Origin: Niabella sp.
GTDB taxonomy: Bacteria > Bacteroidota > Bacteroidia > Chitinophagales > Chitinophagaceae
Reading direction: 5' to 3'
NCBI RefSeq assembly: GCF_030150205.1
Contig: NZ_JASLGT010000015.1
Location: 62,001-126,000 of the forward strand
Length of the DNA: 64,000 bases
Made by a program: the position numbers and the translations under genes. The notes below the pieces were generated by a model. The model did not search any database. It had not been told where the DNA came from and saw only the letters and a program-made list of their open reading frames with translations. The stretch's first letter is position 1; the number at the start of each line of letters is the position of its first letter. This document shows, one piece after another, positions 44,587 to 53,781 of the stretch.

Positions 44587-45939
44587 TCAGGAAAGACTGT
44601 TTCTGTTGTTGTATACTTTTTCCAGCGCATTAATGATATCGTCCATGTCTGCTTTTGTTCCCAGCAAAATAGCGCAGGCGCTGATTACAACAACGCTTTC
44701 GGTAACGCGGTCGCAGGACGGCAATACCAGGCTGTCTTTGAAAAGCTGTAGCTGCTGTTTGGAGTAGCTTTTCTTATAACTGCTTAGTTCTAAAATGTTG
44801 GTTGCCCACAAATCATGCTGCATACCTTTTATATAGCCGGCTGCCGGTATGCCTTCTGCATTCAGGGCTTTTAGAAATACCTGGCGATCCAGGTTGTTAT
44901 AGAACTTTTTGTCGTAAGTAAATGCATACAGGTAGTAGCCGGAACTATTGGTGCCTTCATACTGGAGTTGCGGCGTCAGGCCCGGGATCTTTTTTATTTT
45001 ACTGCTGAGGTAGTTCGCGTTTTCATTGCGTTTTTCAAAGCGTTCAACGGCTTTGTCGAGTTGCGACAGGAGAATGCTGCCTTCAAATTCATTCATCCGT
45101 AACTTTTGCCCGATGGTCGTATTCTGCCCTTTTTTATTGGTGCCATGATTTTGGATGGTATATACTTTATCCATCAGCGCATCATCATTACCAATAACGG
45201 CACCACCTTCACCGGCGGCTATTTGTTTGCTGCCCTGAAAGCTAAAGCACCCCAGCTGGCCGATGGTGCCTAATTGCCGGCCTTTATATTTGGCGAAGTT
45301 TGCCTGGCAGGCGTCTTCAATTACGGGGATATTGTGTTTATTGGCTACGGCCATGATGGCATCCATATTGCATGCGGAGCCCATTATGTGCACCGGCATG
45401 ATCGCTTTTGTATTTGGTGTGATCTTTTGCGCAATGGCGGCGGCATCAATCTGGTAGCTCCGGTAGTCAAGGTCTGCAAATATTGGAAGAGCCCGGGACG
45501 CCAGTATCGCGGAAATGGTACCAAAATCGGTATAGGAGGAGGTGATGACCTCATCTCCGGGCTGTATATTCAGCGCGTCTACACAAACACCCAGCGCCTG
45601 TGTTCCCGATCCGGTTCCCACGCAGTATTTTGCACCGGTAAGCGCCGCGTATTTTTTTTCAAAGGTGGCCACGGTGCCATTCACCGGGTTACTGATCCGG
45701 CTCCAGGCGCCGCTTTTTGTAGTGGCGGTGATATTGGCCACCATATTATCGTCAACGATCATGGCGGGCCACTGCGGCCAGGGCTGTGTTCTTACCGGTG
45801 CTCCGCCGCGGATCGCCAGCTTCGAGGCGCTGTTTTTTACAGATCCCCCGGCCGATACAACGGCGGGTATGGACAGTGCTGCCGAGCTGGCAGATAATAC
45901 AGAAATAAATTTTCTGCGGGAGTATTGTTTTTTGTTCAT
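44587..45939 (-). CDS. DegT/DnrJ/EryC1-type aminotransferase with Tat signal
   Basis: This 450-residue PLP enzyme opens with a twin-arginine signal (SRRKFIS, residues 7-13, then a hydrophobic stretch to about 30). The catalytic domain has the PLP Asp in VIEDAC (Asp209), the Lys238 that forms the Schiff base in FQGSKQIAAGEGG, and TGSGTQALGV. All key residues are intact, so it looks functional. Known DegT enzymes aminate keto-sugars in the cytoplasm; an exported form is unusual, although Tat can carry folded cofactor proteins. It lies between the MFS gene and the Tat amidohydrolase in a tight operon. Confidence 0.87.
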   Translation of the reverse strand: MNKKQYSRRKFISVLSASSAALSIPAVVSAGGSVKNSASKLAIRGGAPVRTQPWPQWPAMIVDDNMVANITATTKSGAWSRISNPVNGTVATFEKKYAALTGAKYCVGTGSGTQALGVCVDALNIQPGDEVITSSYTDFGTISAILASRALPIFADLDYRSYQIDAAAIAQKITPNTKAIMPVHIMGSACNMDAIMAVANKHNIPVIEDACQANFAKYKGRQLGTIGQLGCFSFQGSKQIAAGEGGAVIGNDDALMDKVYTIQNHGTNKKGQNTTIGQKLRMNEFEGSILLSQLDKAVERFEKRNENANYLSSKIKKIPGLTPQLQYEGTNSSGYYLYAFTYDKKFYNNLDRQVFLKALNAEGIPAAGYIKGMQHDLWATNILELSSYKKSYSKQQLQLFKDSLVLPSCDRVTESVVVISACAILLGTKADMDDIINALEKVYNNRNSLS

Positions 45940-45957
45940 GGCAAGTTGTTTTCTATA

Positions 45958-47235
45958 TTATTGTGTGCGTATTTTATAACCCCGGAGGGAATAGTAAAGG
46001 ATCATTAAATAACAGGGCGCTACAATCCAGTAGGCTTTTTGAGGGTTGGAGATATCTGCAAAATGCCCGTAAGCCAGCGGCAATAAGGCCCCGCCGCAAA
46101 TGCTCATAATAAGCAGTGAAGAACCGATTTTAGTAAACCGCCCCAGGTTTGAAATGGCCAATGGCCATATGGCCGGCCACATCAGCGCATTTGCCAGGCC
46201 CAGTAATGCAATAAAGAGCACGGAAAGATAACCGGAGGTAAATAAGGCGCAAAGCAAGAAGACAATTCCGGCTAACGCAGAGTATTGCAGCGCTTTTTCC
46301 TGCGAAAGAAATTTGGGCATGCTGATGATGCCGATTAAATAGCCGATAAGCATGGCCGTTAACGTCATACTGGTGAAAAATTTTGCGGTTACCATGGGAA
46401 TGCCCTGGTAAGAACCGTAGTCGATGATGGTATTACCCGAAATGACTTCTACTCCAACATAAAGAAACAGCGTGAATGCCCCAATTAAAAGATGGGGAAA
46501 CTGGAAGATGGACTTTTTATTGGCAGCAATTGTGTTATCGGTTGCTTCCTTTTCATCCTCAACCTCCGGCAGGCCGGAATAATGCACCAGCAATGCCAGT
46601 ATCAAAAGAATGATGGCCATTATAATATAGGGGAGGATCACCCGGTGGGCCAGCGCATTTAACTCCGCTATTTTCGCTACCGGGTTTAATTGCTCAATAT
46701 TTTTGCTGATGGCATCCGTGTCGTTTAGAATCACTGAACCCAGGATGATGGGTGCTATAATGCCAGCTACACCGTTGCATATTCCCATAATGCTGATGCG
46801 TTTAGCTGCCGTTTTTTGGGGACCTAAAATGGTTACATACGGATTGGATGCAGTTTGCAGAATCGAAAGCCCGGCGCCCTGAACAAATAATCCGGTTAAA
46901 AACACGGAATAGGTGCGGGATAACGCGGCAGGAATAAAAATGAGGGAGCCAACAGACATAATGATCAGCCCCAGCGAAATCCCCTTTTTAAAACCGGTCT
47001 TTTTTAATATCCATCCGCCGGGAAGTGCCATTACAAAATAGGAGATATAGAGCGCAAACGCCACCATATAGGCTTGTGAATTGTTCAGCTCGCAGGCTAA
47101 TTTTAAATAGGGGATCAATACGGAGCTCAGCCAGGTTACAAAGCCGAATACCGAAAACAGCAGACCGATGATGATCAGCGATTTTTTTATCGATTGTGGT
47201 TCAGCTGGAGCCATCGTTATCGTTTGCCTGGACAT
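45958..47235 (-). CDS. sugar MFS transporter (FucP-like)
   Basis: This protein of about 425 residues has 12 membrane helices. The start at 47235 (MSRQTITM) is preferred over the earlier Met at 47292, because homology begins near PQSIKKSLIIIGLLFSVFGF. The segments WLSSVLIPYLKLACELNNSQAYMV and GAGLSILQTASNPYVTILGP (with the NP pair) are typical of the FucP/sugar:proton symporter branch. It lies between murQ and the exported aminotransferase gene on the same strand, so it probably imports an amino sugar or muramic-acid derivative. Confidence 0.87.
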   Translation of the reverse strand: MSRQTITMAPAEPQSIKKSLIIIGLLFSVFGFVTWLSSVLIPYLKLACELNNSQAYMVAFALYISYFVMALPGGWILKKTGFKKGISLGLIIMSVGSLIFIPAALSRTYSVFLTGLFVQGAGLSILQTASNPYVTILGPQKTAAKRISIMGICNGVAGIIAPIILGSVILNDTDAISKNIEQLNPVAKIAELNALAHRVILPYIIMAIILLILALLVHYSGLPEVEDEKEATDNTIAANKKSIFQFPHLLIGAFTLFLYVGVEVISGNTIIDYGSYQGIPMVTAKFFTSMTLTAMLIGYLIGIISMPKFLSQEKALQYSALAGIVFLLCALFTSGYLSVLFIALLGLANALMWPAIWPLAISNLGRFTKIGSSLLIMSICGGALLPLAYGHFADISNPQKAYWIVAPCYLMILYYSLRGYKIRTQ

Positions 47236-47334
47236 ATTTTGTAAATTATCGGTTGTGTTTGTTGATCTTTTCAGGATAGAAGCACCGCGCAATTATGGCC
47301 TCGATGGCGGATCTTCAGGATGGTAAAATATTTA

Positions 47335-48162
47335 TTAAGCGGAATAATTATCAGCGTTTAATGACCTCAGGGCATTCTGTACACTGCCGTTCTGAAATAA
47401 TAGCGCTTTGGCTGTGTCATAGCTGTCTATATTACCCAATCGCATGAGCATTTTTGTAGCCCTGTCGGTAATTTTATGATTGATGAGTTTTACGTTTACC
47501 ATTTGATTATCGATAATACGGCCCAGGCGTACCATGGTGGTGGTGCTGATCATGTCGAAGATCATTTTGTGGGCCGTAGCACATTTCATGCGGGTGCTGC
47601 CCGTTATAAATTCCGGTCCGGTGATCACTTCAATTGGATAAATGGCCTGTGCGGCAATCGGACTATCCGGATTGCTTACGATACACCCGGTATCAATATT
47701 TTCTTCTCTGCATTTGGTAAGCGCTGCCAGCACAAACGGGGTGGTACCACTTGCAGAGATGCCTACAACAATGTCATGTTCGTTCACACCCTTTTCTGTC
47801 AGTTTTTGCCAGGCCTCATTTTTGTCGTCTTCCATTTCTTCACGGGCTTCCACCAAACGGTCTACACCTCCGGCAAGGATCACCTGGAATAAGTCGGGGG
47901 CAACACCATAAGTAGTAGGAAGCTCAATCACATCTAAAACAGACAGGCGGCCACTGCTGCCGGCACCTACATAGAACAGCCTTCCGCCATTGGTTATTTT
48001 TTCTACGATCACTTCTATCAACGTGTTAATCCGGGGCAACTCCTTTTCAATGGCAGGGGCTACGCTCTTATCTTCCGCATTGATAAATCGGGTTAGTTCT
48101 TCAATTGTCTTTTTCTCAAGGTCTCTGTAGTTGGATGGCTGTTCTGTTATTTTGTTCTGCAT
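47335..48162 (-). CDS. murQ: N-acetylmuramic acid 6-phosphate etherase-like protein
   Basis: This 275-residue SIS-domain protein has YVGAGSSGRLSVLDVIELP, which corresponds to the sugar-phosphate loop of MurQ, and the region EAREEMEDDKNEAW. The usual SECPPTFG motif is changed to IELPTTYG; the Glu likely to be catalytic is kept. VVGISASGTTPFVLAAL and GSTRMKCATAHKMI are further family motifs. MurQ converts MurNAc-6-P to GlcNAc-6-P and lactate in the cytoplasm. The changed motif leaves open that it acts on a related ether sugar. It is the first gene of the MFS-DegT-amidohydrolase run. Confidence 0.85.
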   Translation of the reverse strand: MQNKITEQPSNYRDLEKKTIEELTRFINAEDKSVAPAIEKELPRINTLIEVIVEKITNGGRLFYVGAGSSGRLSVLDVIELPTTYGVAPDLFQVILAGGVDRLVEAREEMEDDKNEAWQKLTEKGVNEHDIVVGISASGTTPFVLAALTKCREENIDTGCIVSNPDSPIAAQAIYPIEVITGPEFITGSTRMKCATAHKMIFDMISTTTMVRLGRIIDNQMVNVKLINHKITDRATKMLMRLGNIDSYDTAKALLFQNGSVQNALRSLNADNYSA

Positions 48163-48188
48163 GAAAAATCGTTTTTATGGGTGAGGTG

Positions 48189-48226
48189 TGCGGTTTTTGT
48201 GCGTTAATTTATTGCGAATATACGCA
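48189..48226. promoter_or_regulatory. candidate operator upstream of murQ
   Basis: TGCG half-sites lie at 48189, 48200 and 48213, with the inverse CGCA at 48223; TTGCGAATATACGCAA is a palindrome. The cluster lies 27-64 bases upstream of the murQ start. The same half-sites appear in three other intergenic regions of the window. Confidence 0.5.
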
Positions 48227-48271
48227 AATACTAAATTTGAATTCTTTTTTGCGGGTTTTTATTCAGGTAAA

Positions 48272-50152
48272 TTACCGGGGAACCAGGGGCGACTGCCGGG
48301 TATTGATATAGGTGGTTTTGCTGATAGCGCTCCGCCTGCCAGATGCTGTAACAACGATCGTCTTTAAGATTCTTTTTTCCCCGTCCGGAACTTTTATCAT
48401 GATGGGCTTTTCGTACTGGTAATCGGTTTCCCTGGGATCCATATTATCCAGGGTATAAAATATACGCGCTCCTTTTACAGTCGGCTTTAAACTCACTGTA
48501 AAGCTTTTTCCCTGAAATACACGGTCGTCTTCTGCGCCGATGGCCATCGGAACAAAAAAATGCGTATCATTTTTTTGGTCAATGGCCCATAAATGCAGCG
48601 GCAGGCGGTCTTCAAGGAATGGTTTGTATTGTTTTTGAGCCATGGGAGTCCAGCAGCCCTCTGCAAACGCCAGCATCCTGGGCAGGATCATATATTCTAC
48701 TTTTGCCGGTGTGGGCATGTACTCGGTCCATACGCAGGCTTCAGCACCCATGATGTATTTTTTCTGTTCAGCAGTTAATGCATCGGAAGCGGGGTTGTAG
48801 TTGTATACCTTGCTTAAGGGATTAAAGCCCGGAAACCCAAGCGGTTCCTGTTCCGGCTTTGCCTGGTAATGATCAAAATAAATATAGTCATTAGGAGCCA
48901 TAATCACCTGGTGATTTTGCTGTGCTGCGGCAATGCCTCCTTTTTCACCCCGCCAGCTCATTACGATGGCATTGGGTGCCAGCCCACCTTCCAGGATCTC
49001 ATCCCAGCCGATGATGGAGCGCCCCTTGCTGTTTACAAATTTTTCGATGCGCTGTATAAAATAGCTTTGCAATTCGTGCTCGTCTTTGAGATGATGGTCT
49101 TTAATGCGCTGCTGACAATATTTGCAGGTTTTCCAGCGGGTTTTGGGCACTTCATCACCACCAATATGAATGTATTTTGAGGGGAAAAGCGCCATGACTT
49201 CGGTCAGCACATTTTCAAGAAAGGTGAATGTTGATTCCTTGCCGGCACAAAATACGTCCTCATAAATCCCCCAGCTTTCGATTGTTTTAAACGGACCGGG
49301 ATGGTCTCCGCAGGCCAGTTCAGGATATGCTACCAGCGCTGATATACAGTGACCGGGCATCTCTATCTCCGGAATAATGGTGATATACCGGTCTGCCGCA
49401 TACTGAATCAATGCTTTCACCTGCTGCTGGCTGTAAAAACCACCATGCGGTATACTGTCGTATCCCATCGGAACATCCTGGGCACTCCCCAGCAGCGTTT
49501 GTGCACGCCATGCGCCCTCTTTGGTGAGTTTGGGATATTTTTTTATTTCAAGACGCCAGCCCTGGTCTTCCGTTAAATGCCAGTGAAACGTATTCAATTT
49601 GTATTGCGCCATCAGGTCAATAAATTTCTTAAGAAACTCGAAAGGAAACATATGCAGGGCTACGTCGATATGCATGCCCCGGTATCCGAATCTTGGCGTG
49701 TCTTTAACAATGCCCGCGGGGATATCGATGTCGTTACTGCCGGTAAATTTCGATAGCTGTATCAGGCTCTGTAAGGCATAAAAGATTCCGGCGCCATTGC
49801 CCTTTAATACGATGTTTTTGGCGCTGATCGCTATTTCATAACTTTCTGATGGCTCCGTTTGACTATTAATAATAATGGCATTGCTGTTCTGAAGCGCACG
49901 ATCCGGATTACCTCCCTTTTTCACGGGCAGGTTAAGGCCTTTTGCCTGGATGAGGAATGCATGATAAAGCTCCGCCATCCGTTTGGCTTCTTCCGAATCA
50001 TAGATAAGAGCCGTTTGACTATTTACTGAAAAATGTCCCTCAGTAGCCGTTACCGAAGCCGGGTAAGGAATAATAGCTGAAAATTGGCTGGTTTGCGATT
50101 TTGTGGTAATTGCTAAAACTAAGAGCAGGACAACAGAAAATAGCTTGTTCAT
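48272..50152 (-). CDS. GH20 beta-N-acetylhexosaminidase, exported
   Basis: From Met at 50152 (MNKLFSVVLLLVLAIT, signal peptide) the protein has about 626 residues; the longer start at 50179 has no advantage. An N-terminal GH20b-like domain is followed by the catalytic barrel with RGMHIDVALHMFPFEFLKKF, FHWHLTEDQGWRLEIKKYP and the Asp-Glu pair in HIGGDEVPKTRW, and the C-terminal chitobiase-like beta-sandwich (residues about 530-626). It should remove terminal GlcNAc or GalNAc from glycans in the periplasm. It lies divergent from the Nramp-like gene and upstream of murQ. Confidence 0.93.
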   Translation of the reverse strand: MNKLFSVVLLLVLAITTKSQTSQFSAIIPYPASVTATEGHFSVNSQTALIYDSEEAKRMAELYHAFLIQAKGLNLPVKKGGNPDRALQNSNAIIINSQTEPSESYEIAISAKNIVLKGNGAGIFYALQSLIQLSKFTGSNDIDIPAGIVKDTPRFGYRGMHIDVALHMFPFEFLKKFIDLMAQYKLNTFHWHLTEDQGWRLEIKKYPKLTKEGAWRAQTLLGSAQDVPMGYDSIPHGGFYSQQQVKALIQYAADRYITIIPEIEMPGHCISALVAYPELACGDHPGPFKTIESWGIYEDVFCAGKESTFTFLENVLTEVMALFPSKYIHIGGDEVPKTRWKTCKYCQQRIKDHHLKDEHELQSYFIQRIEKFVNSKGRSIIGWDEILEGGLAPNAIVMSWRGEKGGIAAAQQNHQVIMAPNDYIYFDHYQAKPEQEPLGFPGFNPLSKVYNYNPASDALTAEQKKYIMGAEACVWTEYMPTPAKVEYMILPRMLAFAEGCWTPMAQKQYKPFLEDRLPLHLWAIDQKNDTHFFVPMAIGAEDDRVFQGKSFTVSLKPTVKGARIFYTLDNMDPRETDYQYEKPIMIKVPDGEKRILKTIVVTASGRRSAISKTTYINTRQSPLVPR

Positions 50153-50203
50153 AATCCATTTGAGGTTCAAGATTTTCAAATTTTATATACGGCAGCGCGA
50201 ATT

Positions 50204-50241
50204 TGCGTTTTGTATGCGGTTTTGTGAAATAAAAATACGCA
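50204..50241. promoter_or_regulatory. candidate operator between GH20 and Nramp-like genes
   Basis: TGCG half-sites at 50204 and 50215 (11 nt apart) and an inverse CGCA at 50238 lie in the divergent promoter region. A possible -7 element (TATATTCG) follows for the plus strand. The arrangement mirrors the sites before the redox operon and susC. Confidence 0.5.
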
Positions 50242-50338
50242 AAAAGTACTCATAATGTCAAATTATTTTTTATATTCGTTTTTGAAAGGGTATTTAATGA
50301 TTGCAAAGTGTAAAGCACAGCTGAAATCTATTTAAGTT

Positions 50339-51565
50339 ATGGGAAATATTGAAAAAGGAAATCACGGGAGATGGAGCCGGTGGTTGCAGGTATTAGGTCC
50401 GGGGATCATTACTGCTGCATTGGTTTTTGGACCCAGCAAAATGACGATTACTTCAAAACTGGGCGCGGCGTATGGTTATGATTTGCTTTGGGCCGTTGTT
50501 GCAGCTATTTTTTTTATGGCAGTATTTACCAGTATGTCTTCCAGGATTGCATTAGCTACCGATCAGTCTTTTTTATCCCTGATCAAACAGCGCTGGGGTA
50601 AACCGGTGGCCATACTGGTAGGTATTGGCGTTTTTTTTGTTACCGCTTCTTTCCAGGCGGGAAATTCGACCGGTGTTGGGATCTCATTAGCCGAAACAAC
50701 GGGGATTAGCGCCAAAGTATGGATCCTACTTGCTAATGCGGTAGGTATTACATTATTATTCTTTAAAGGGTTCTACAAGATCCTGGAAAAAATAATGATC
50801 CTGTTAATTGTAATTATGCTGGGATCGTTTATTGTGACTTTTTTTCTGGCAAAGCCGTCTGCCTCCGGCATTATTAACGGGCTGGTTCCGGTGTTACCAG
50901 AAGGCTCCCTGAGTTTGGTGATCGCTTTATTTGCTTCTGCTTTTTCGATCGTTGGCGCTTTGTATCAGTCATACATGGTTCAGGAACGCCGGCGGTTATC
51001 ACCCAACCTGCAGCAAAAACCTTCAGACAGTCTGCCGGGTATTTTAATCCTGGGAATTATGGCCAGTATCGTATTGATCTGTGCTGCTTCCGTGTTGCAT
51101 CCCGCCGGGGTAGTGGTAACCAAGGCAACGGACATGTCCAAAACATTGGCACCTTTATTTGGTGATTATGCTGCGCACCTTTTCCTGGTTGGTTTGTTTG
51201 GTGCCTCCTTTTCTTCGCTTATCGGGAATGCATCTGTTGGAGGTACACTTCTGGGAGATGCATTGGGATACAAAGGGCAGCTGAGCTCCAATATGGTACG
51301 GCTGTTGATTGCAATGGTAATGATCATTGGTGCTTTTGTGGCATTACGGTTTAACGGAGCTCCGCTGGAACTGATTGTGCTGGCACAAAGTGTTACCATA
51401 TTGGTGGTACCCTTTATCGGAATTGCGATGTTTAGCATATCCAATGATCGTAAGATCATGGGGCGTTATGTGAACTCCCCGCTGACAAAAGTGATTGCGG
51501 GTATCGGCCTCCTGCTGTTGCTGGTACTGGCAATAATCAATATTAAAGAATTATTTTTTAAATAA
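50339..51565 (+). CDS. Nramp-family transporter without canonical metal ligands
   Basis: This 408-residue membrane protein has the Nramp fold (about 11 helices) with the helix-1 start GPGIITAAL. The metal-binding DPGN motif is replaced by GPSK (residues about 37-40), and the helix-6 MPH motif reads QSY (IVGALYQSYMV). In known Nramp proteins these residues coordinate the metal ion. Loss of both suggests another substrate, perhaps a small organic acid or sugar acid, as the gene is first in an epimerase/aldolase/enolase run. This is inference. It starts about 100 bases after the candidate operator. Confidence 0.85.
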   Translation: MGNIEKGNHGRWSRWLQVLGPGIITAALVFGPSKMTITSKLGAAYGYDLLWAVVAAIFFMAVFTSMSSRIALATDQSFLSLIKQRWGKPVAILVGIGVFFVTASFQAGNSTGVGISLAETTGISAKVWILLANAVGITLLFFKGFYKILEKIMILLIVIMLGSFIVTFFLAKPSASGIINGLVPVLPEGSLSLVIALFASAFSIVGALYQSYMVQERRRLSPNLQQKPSDSLPGILILGIMASIVLICAASVLHPAGVVVTKATDMSKTLAPLFGDYAAHLFLVGLFGASFSSLIGNASVGGTLLGDALGYKGQLSSNMVRLLIAMVMIIGAFVALRFNGAPLELIVLAQSVTILVVPFIGIAMFSISNDRKIMGRYVNSPLTKVIAGIGLLLLLVLAIINIKELFFK

Positions 51566-51676
51566 GTATATGAAATACCGCATACAGAAACCATCCTTTT
51601 CCTACCCGGAACATTTCTTATGCGTATCCCGGTAACCACCGGAATGATATGACCTAAACCCATAAAAAATAAACAC

Positions 51677-52693
51677 ATGAATGAATTGCAGTTAATAGAA
51701 GACGAATTGTATCAGCCATCGGCTGCATTGCTGGATGATCTGCGGGCATTGGAGGGCGATATTATTTTTTTAGGAGCCGGCGGTAAGATGGGCCCCGGTA
51801 TGATCAAGCTGGCCAGTATCGCATTACGTGAGGCAAATATCTCTAAACGGCTGATCGCGGTTTCAAGATTTAGTGATGCCGATGCCCGGAAAGAGCTGGA
51901 GGATCTGGGGGTGGAGGTGATTGCCGCAGACCTCCTGGATGAAGCGCAGCTGCAGGCCCTGCCCGATGCTAAGAATGTGATGTACCTGGCCGGAACGAAG
52001 TTTGGTACAAAAGGGAATGAGCCGTTTACATGGGCTATGAATGCTTATTTGCCCGGGCGTGTTGCAGAGAAGTATAAAAATTCAAGGATCGTAGCATTTT
52101 CTACCGGCAATGTATATCCCTTTTCAACGTTGGATCAGGGCGGTTTTTCCGAAGAAACGAAACCGGATCCGGTGGGTGAATATGGACAGTCTTGTTTAGG
52201 ACGTGAACGCATCTTTCAATACTTTTCTAATGTGCACGGAACCCCGGTGTTGATCTATAGGCTGAACTATGCCATCGACCTGCGCTACGGGGTTTTACTG
52301 GAAGTAGGCAAAGCTGTTTACAATGGATCGCCCATCAATATTTCAACCGGAGCTGTAAACGTAATCTGGCAGGGTGACGCGAATGAGATCGCGTTGCGGA
52401 GTTTTTTACATTGCAGCACCCCGGCAAAAGTTTTAAATGTAACCGGGCCGGAAACGATCAGCTTAACCTGGCTGGCAACACAGTTCGGGACGATCTTTGG
52501 AAAGCCGCCTGTTTTTACCGGGCAGGTACAGAACACGGCTTTGTTGAGCAATGCATCGGAGGCGCATCGCCTTTTTGGCTATCCGCGCGTCAGCCTGAGA
52601 AAAATGATCCGGCTGGTGGCAGATTGGATCAGTTTAGAAGGAAAACAAATAGACAAACCCACCCATTTTCAGGAAAGACAAGGTCAATTTTAA
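51677..52693 (+). CDS. NAD-dependent epimerase/dehydratase-like SDR with YxxxC
   Basis: This 338-residue protein of the extended SDR family has the Rossmann motif IIFLGAGGKMGPGM near 30-43 and AFSTGNVYPF, which holds the catalytic Ser/Thr. The usual YxxxK is YGQSC (Tyr169, Cys173), so the catalytic Lys is replaced by Cys. It has no signal peptide and should be cytoplasmic. It may still bind NAD(P) and act on a sugar derivative. It lies about 110 bases after the transporter gene and 12 bases before the aldolase gene. Confidence 0.85.
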   Translation: MNELQLIEDELYQPSAALLDDLRALEGDIIFLGAGGKMGPGMIKLASIALREANISKRLIAVSRFSDADARKELEDLGVEVIAADLLDEAQLQALPDAKNVMYLAGTKFGTKGNEPFTWAMNAYLPGRVAEKYKNSRIVAFSTGNVYPFSTLDQGGFSEETKPDPVGEYGQSCLGRERIFQYFSNVHGTPVLIYRLNYAIDLRYGVLLEVGKAVYNGSPINISTGAVNVIWQGDANEIALRSFLHCSTPAKVLNVTGPETISLTWLATQFGTIFGKPPVFTGQVQNTALLSNASEAHRLFGYPRVSLRKMIRLVADWISLEGKQIDKPTHFQERQGQF

Positions 52694-52705
52694 TGTATAT
52701 CAGTT

Positions 52706-53761
52706 ATGAGTTTATCGGTTACCATAAAAAATATTTTGCAGGAGGGTATCGCTATACCGGCGCACCCGCTGGCACTTACAGCAGAAAGAGATTTTGATGA
52801 AAGGACGCAACGCCGGTTAACCCGCTATTATCTGGCCAGTGGCGCGGGCGGTATTGCCATAGCGGTACATTCTACCCAATTTGAAATACGGGATCCGCAC
52901 ATTGATTTATTAGAAAAAGTGCTGTACACCACTGCTGATGAAATTGAACGGAGCGGTAAAGAACACTTTGTAAGAATTGCCGGTATATGCGGCCCAACGG
53001 ATCAGGCGGTTCGGGAAGCACAACTGGCAAAAAAGTACGGGTATCATCTGGGGTTGTTAAGTATGGGGGGATTGAATACACTGACGGAAGACGAATTGAT
53101 CGAGCGTACAAAGGCCGTTGCTGACATTATTCCGGTGTTTGGATTTTATTTACAACCCGCAGTGGGTGGCCGGATCCTGAGCTTTGAGTTCTGGAAAAAA
53201 TTTGCAGCCATACCCAATGTTCATGCCATCAAAATTGCTGCCTTTAACCGTTACCAGACACTGGATGCGGTGCGGGCTGTTTGCAGTTCCGAAAGAGCGG
53301 ATGATATTGCGCTGTACACCGGAAATGATGATAATATTATCGCAGACCTGTTGACCACTTATCATTTTAATATAAACGGGAAGCCGGTAAAAAAAGATTT
53401 TCGTGGCGGACTGTTAGGGCATTGGGCTGTATGGACGCATAAGGCGGCGGCGCTGTTGAATGCCGTAAAAGCCTATAAGGCAGGTGACCGGTCCAAGGCT
53501 GATGAGTGGCTGACCAAAAATGTATGGGTAACGGATATGAATGCTGCCATTTTTGATCCCGCCAATCATTTTCACGGATGCATCCCGGGCATACATGAAG
53601 TGTTGCGAAGGCAGGGGCTGTTAAAGGGTACCTGGTGCCTGAACCCCAATGAAGTATTGTCGCCCGGGCAATCTGACGAAATTACCAGGGTGACCGAAGC
53701 CTATCCGGAATTGATTGATGATGATTTCGTAAAAAGCTTTTTACAAAAGGATCTGGGGTAG
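52706..53761 (+). CDS. dihydrodipicolinate-synthase-family aldolase/lyase
   Basis: This 351-residue TIM-barrel protein has the Schiff-base Lys176 in HAIKIAAFNRY and Tyr in FGFYLQPAVGG. It belongs to the class I aldolase/DapA superfamily but is longer than typical (about 295), with a C-terminal extension (NHFHGCIPGIHEVLRRQGLL). It is unlikely to be the lysine-pathway enzyme; members in sugar-acid operons cleave keto-deoxy sugar acids or sialic-acid-like compounds. It is co-directional and close to both neighbours, so the operon probably shares one substrate. Confidence 0.85.
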   Translation: MSLSVTIKNILQEGIAIPAHPLALTAERDFDERTQRRLTRYYLASGAGGIAIAVHSTQFEIRDPHIDLLEKVLYTTADEIERSGKEHFVRIAGICGPTDQAVREAQLAKKYGYHLGLLSMGGLNTLTEDELIERTKAVADIIPVFGFYLQPAVGGRILSFEFWKKFAAIPNVHAIKIAAFNRYQTLDAVRAVCSSERADDIALYTGNDDNIIADLLTTYHFNINGKPVKKDFRGGLLGHWAVWTHKAAALLNAVKAYKAGDRSKADEWLTKNVWVTDMNAAIFDPANHFHGCIPGIHEVLRRQGLLKGTWCLNPNEVLSPGQSDEITRVTEAYPELIDDDFVKSFLQKDLG

Positions 53762-53781
53762 TGGCCTTATAACGGATAGTT

